From: Hermodice carunculata
Taxonomy: Eukaryota > Annelida > Polychaeta > Eunicida > Amphinomidae
DNA: 64,000 nt
Reading direction: 5' to 3'
NCBI GenBank assembly: GCA_964020975.1
Contig: CAXHWN010002465.1
Span: 1,481,501-1,545,500, forward strand
How positions within the stretch are numbered: position 1 is the first letter of the stretch; every line of letters starts with the position of its first letter. Of the stretch, positions 63,761 through 64,000 are shown one piece after another. The position numbers and the translations under genes were made by a program. The notes beneath the pieces were generated by a model, which saw only the letters and a program-made list of their open reading frames with translations, was not told the DNA's origin and did no database searches.

Positions 63761-64000
63761 GAAGAGGGGAAAGGGGGGCACATTCTGTTGAATATAAAAT
63801 GATTTGTTACATTGACACAAAATAATTTACACTGTAATCATGAATTATATATGATGTCAAGTCAGATTCACATGTTAAAATATTTAATGGAACAACCATC
63901 ACTCAATACTTTTTGCGTTAAAAAGCTCATAATCACCATGCAAACCCTGTTTTTGGAACCTCGTGTTTAGGTCCAGTGTTGGTACAAAACAGTTCTGCTA
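63761..64000. other. No supported gene
   Basis: Short AT-rich end of the window. Nothing recognisable. Confidence 0.4.

Overview
The window is animal nuclear DNA from a repeat-rich invertebrate genome. Evidence for this is short exons with GT-AG borders, very many microsatellites, non-LTR and Penelope-type retroelements, small inverted-repeat elements, and few long open frames. A marine invertebrate is likely, but nothing here fixes the phylum. No rRNA, tRNA, CRISPR array or bacterial-style operon was seen.

Left part (1-27.7 kb). This is mostly repeats: a 745-bp inverted-repeat element at 3.4-4.2 kb, tandem repeats at 5.6 and 6.7-8.0 kb, and a dispersed family at 8.4-10.1 kb packed with TGACCT half-sites and ending in (GAAA)n. 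A Penelope-like reverse transcriptase at 13.1-15.1 kb lies between two pieces of a cysteine-rich multi-copy protein. A LINE piece is at 18.6-19.0 kb. The one clear intact ordinary host gene is intronless: an ankyrin-repeat and SOCS-box protein of 513 residues at 19412-20953 (+), a probable substrate receptor of a Cullin-5/Elongin ubiquitin ligase.

Central part (27.7-57.9 kb). The host background is a locally duplicated unit, called here E-A-B-C-D. Its parts are E 27.7-28.7 and 50.9-51.9, A 30.0-30.2 and 55.4-55.5, B-C-D 48.1-50.7 and 55.5-57.9 kb. Between A and B of one copy sits an element of 17,882 bp (30180-48061). It has perfect 48-bp terminal inverted repeats, candidate 8-bp target duplications (6 of 8 bases alike), and a recognisable empty site in the other unit copy (55542-55549). 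It carries two convergent multi-exon genes: a P-element/THAP9-type transposase (+) and a PIF1-type helicase with a C-terminal PHD-like finger (-). A second inverted repeat of 376 bp, identical base for base, holds the same first exon, first intron and start of exon 2 at both ends. The two proteins are therefore predicted to share about 80 N-terminal residues and a promoter sequence. This is the main discovery candidate.

Right part (57.9-64 kb). It holds two exons of an unrecognised gene-like unit at 58.5-59.6 kb, a 235-bp near-palindrome at 59.9-60.1 kb, a 5'-truncated LINE on the minus strand at 61.1-62.9 kb, and more copies of the microsatellite-bearing dispersed family. Splice sites, exon joins and element ends were read by eye from the sequence. 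None has been checked against transcripts or databases.
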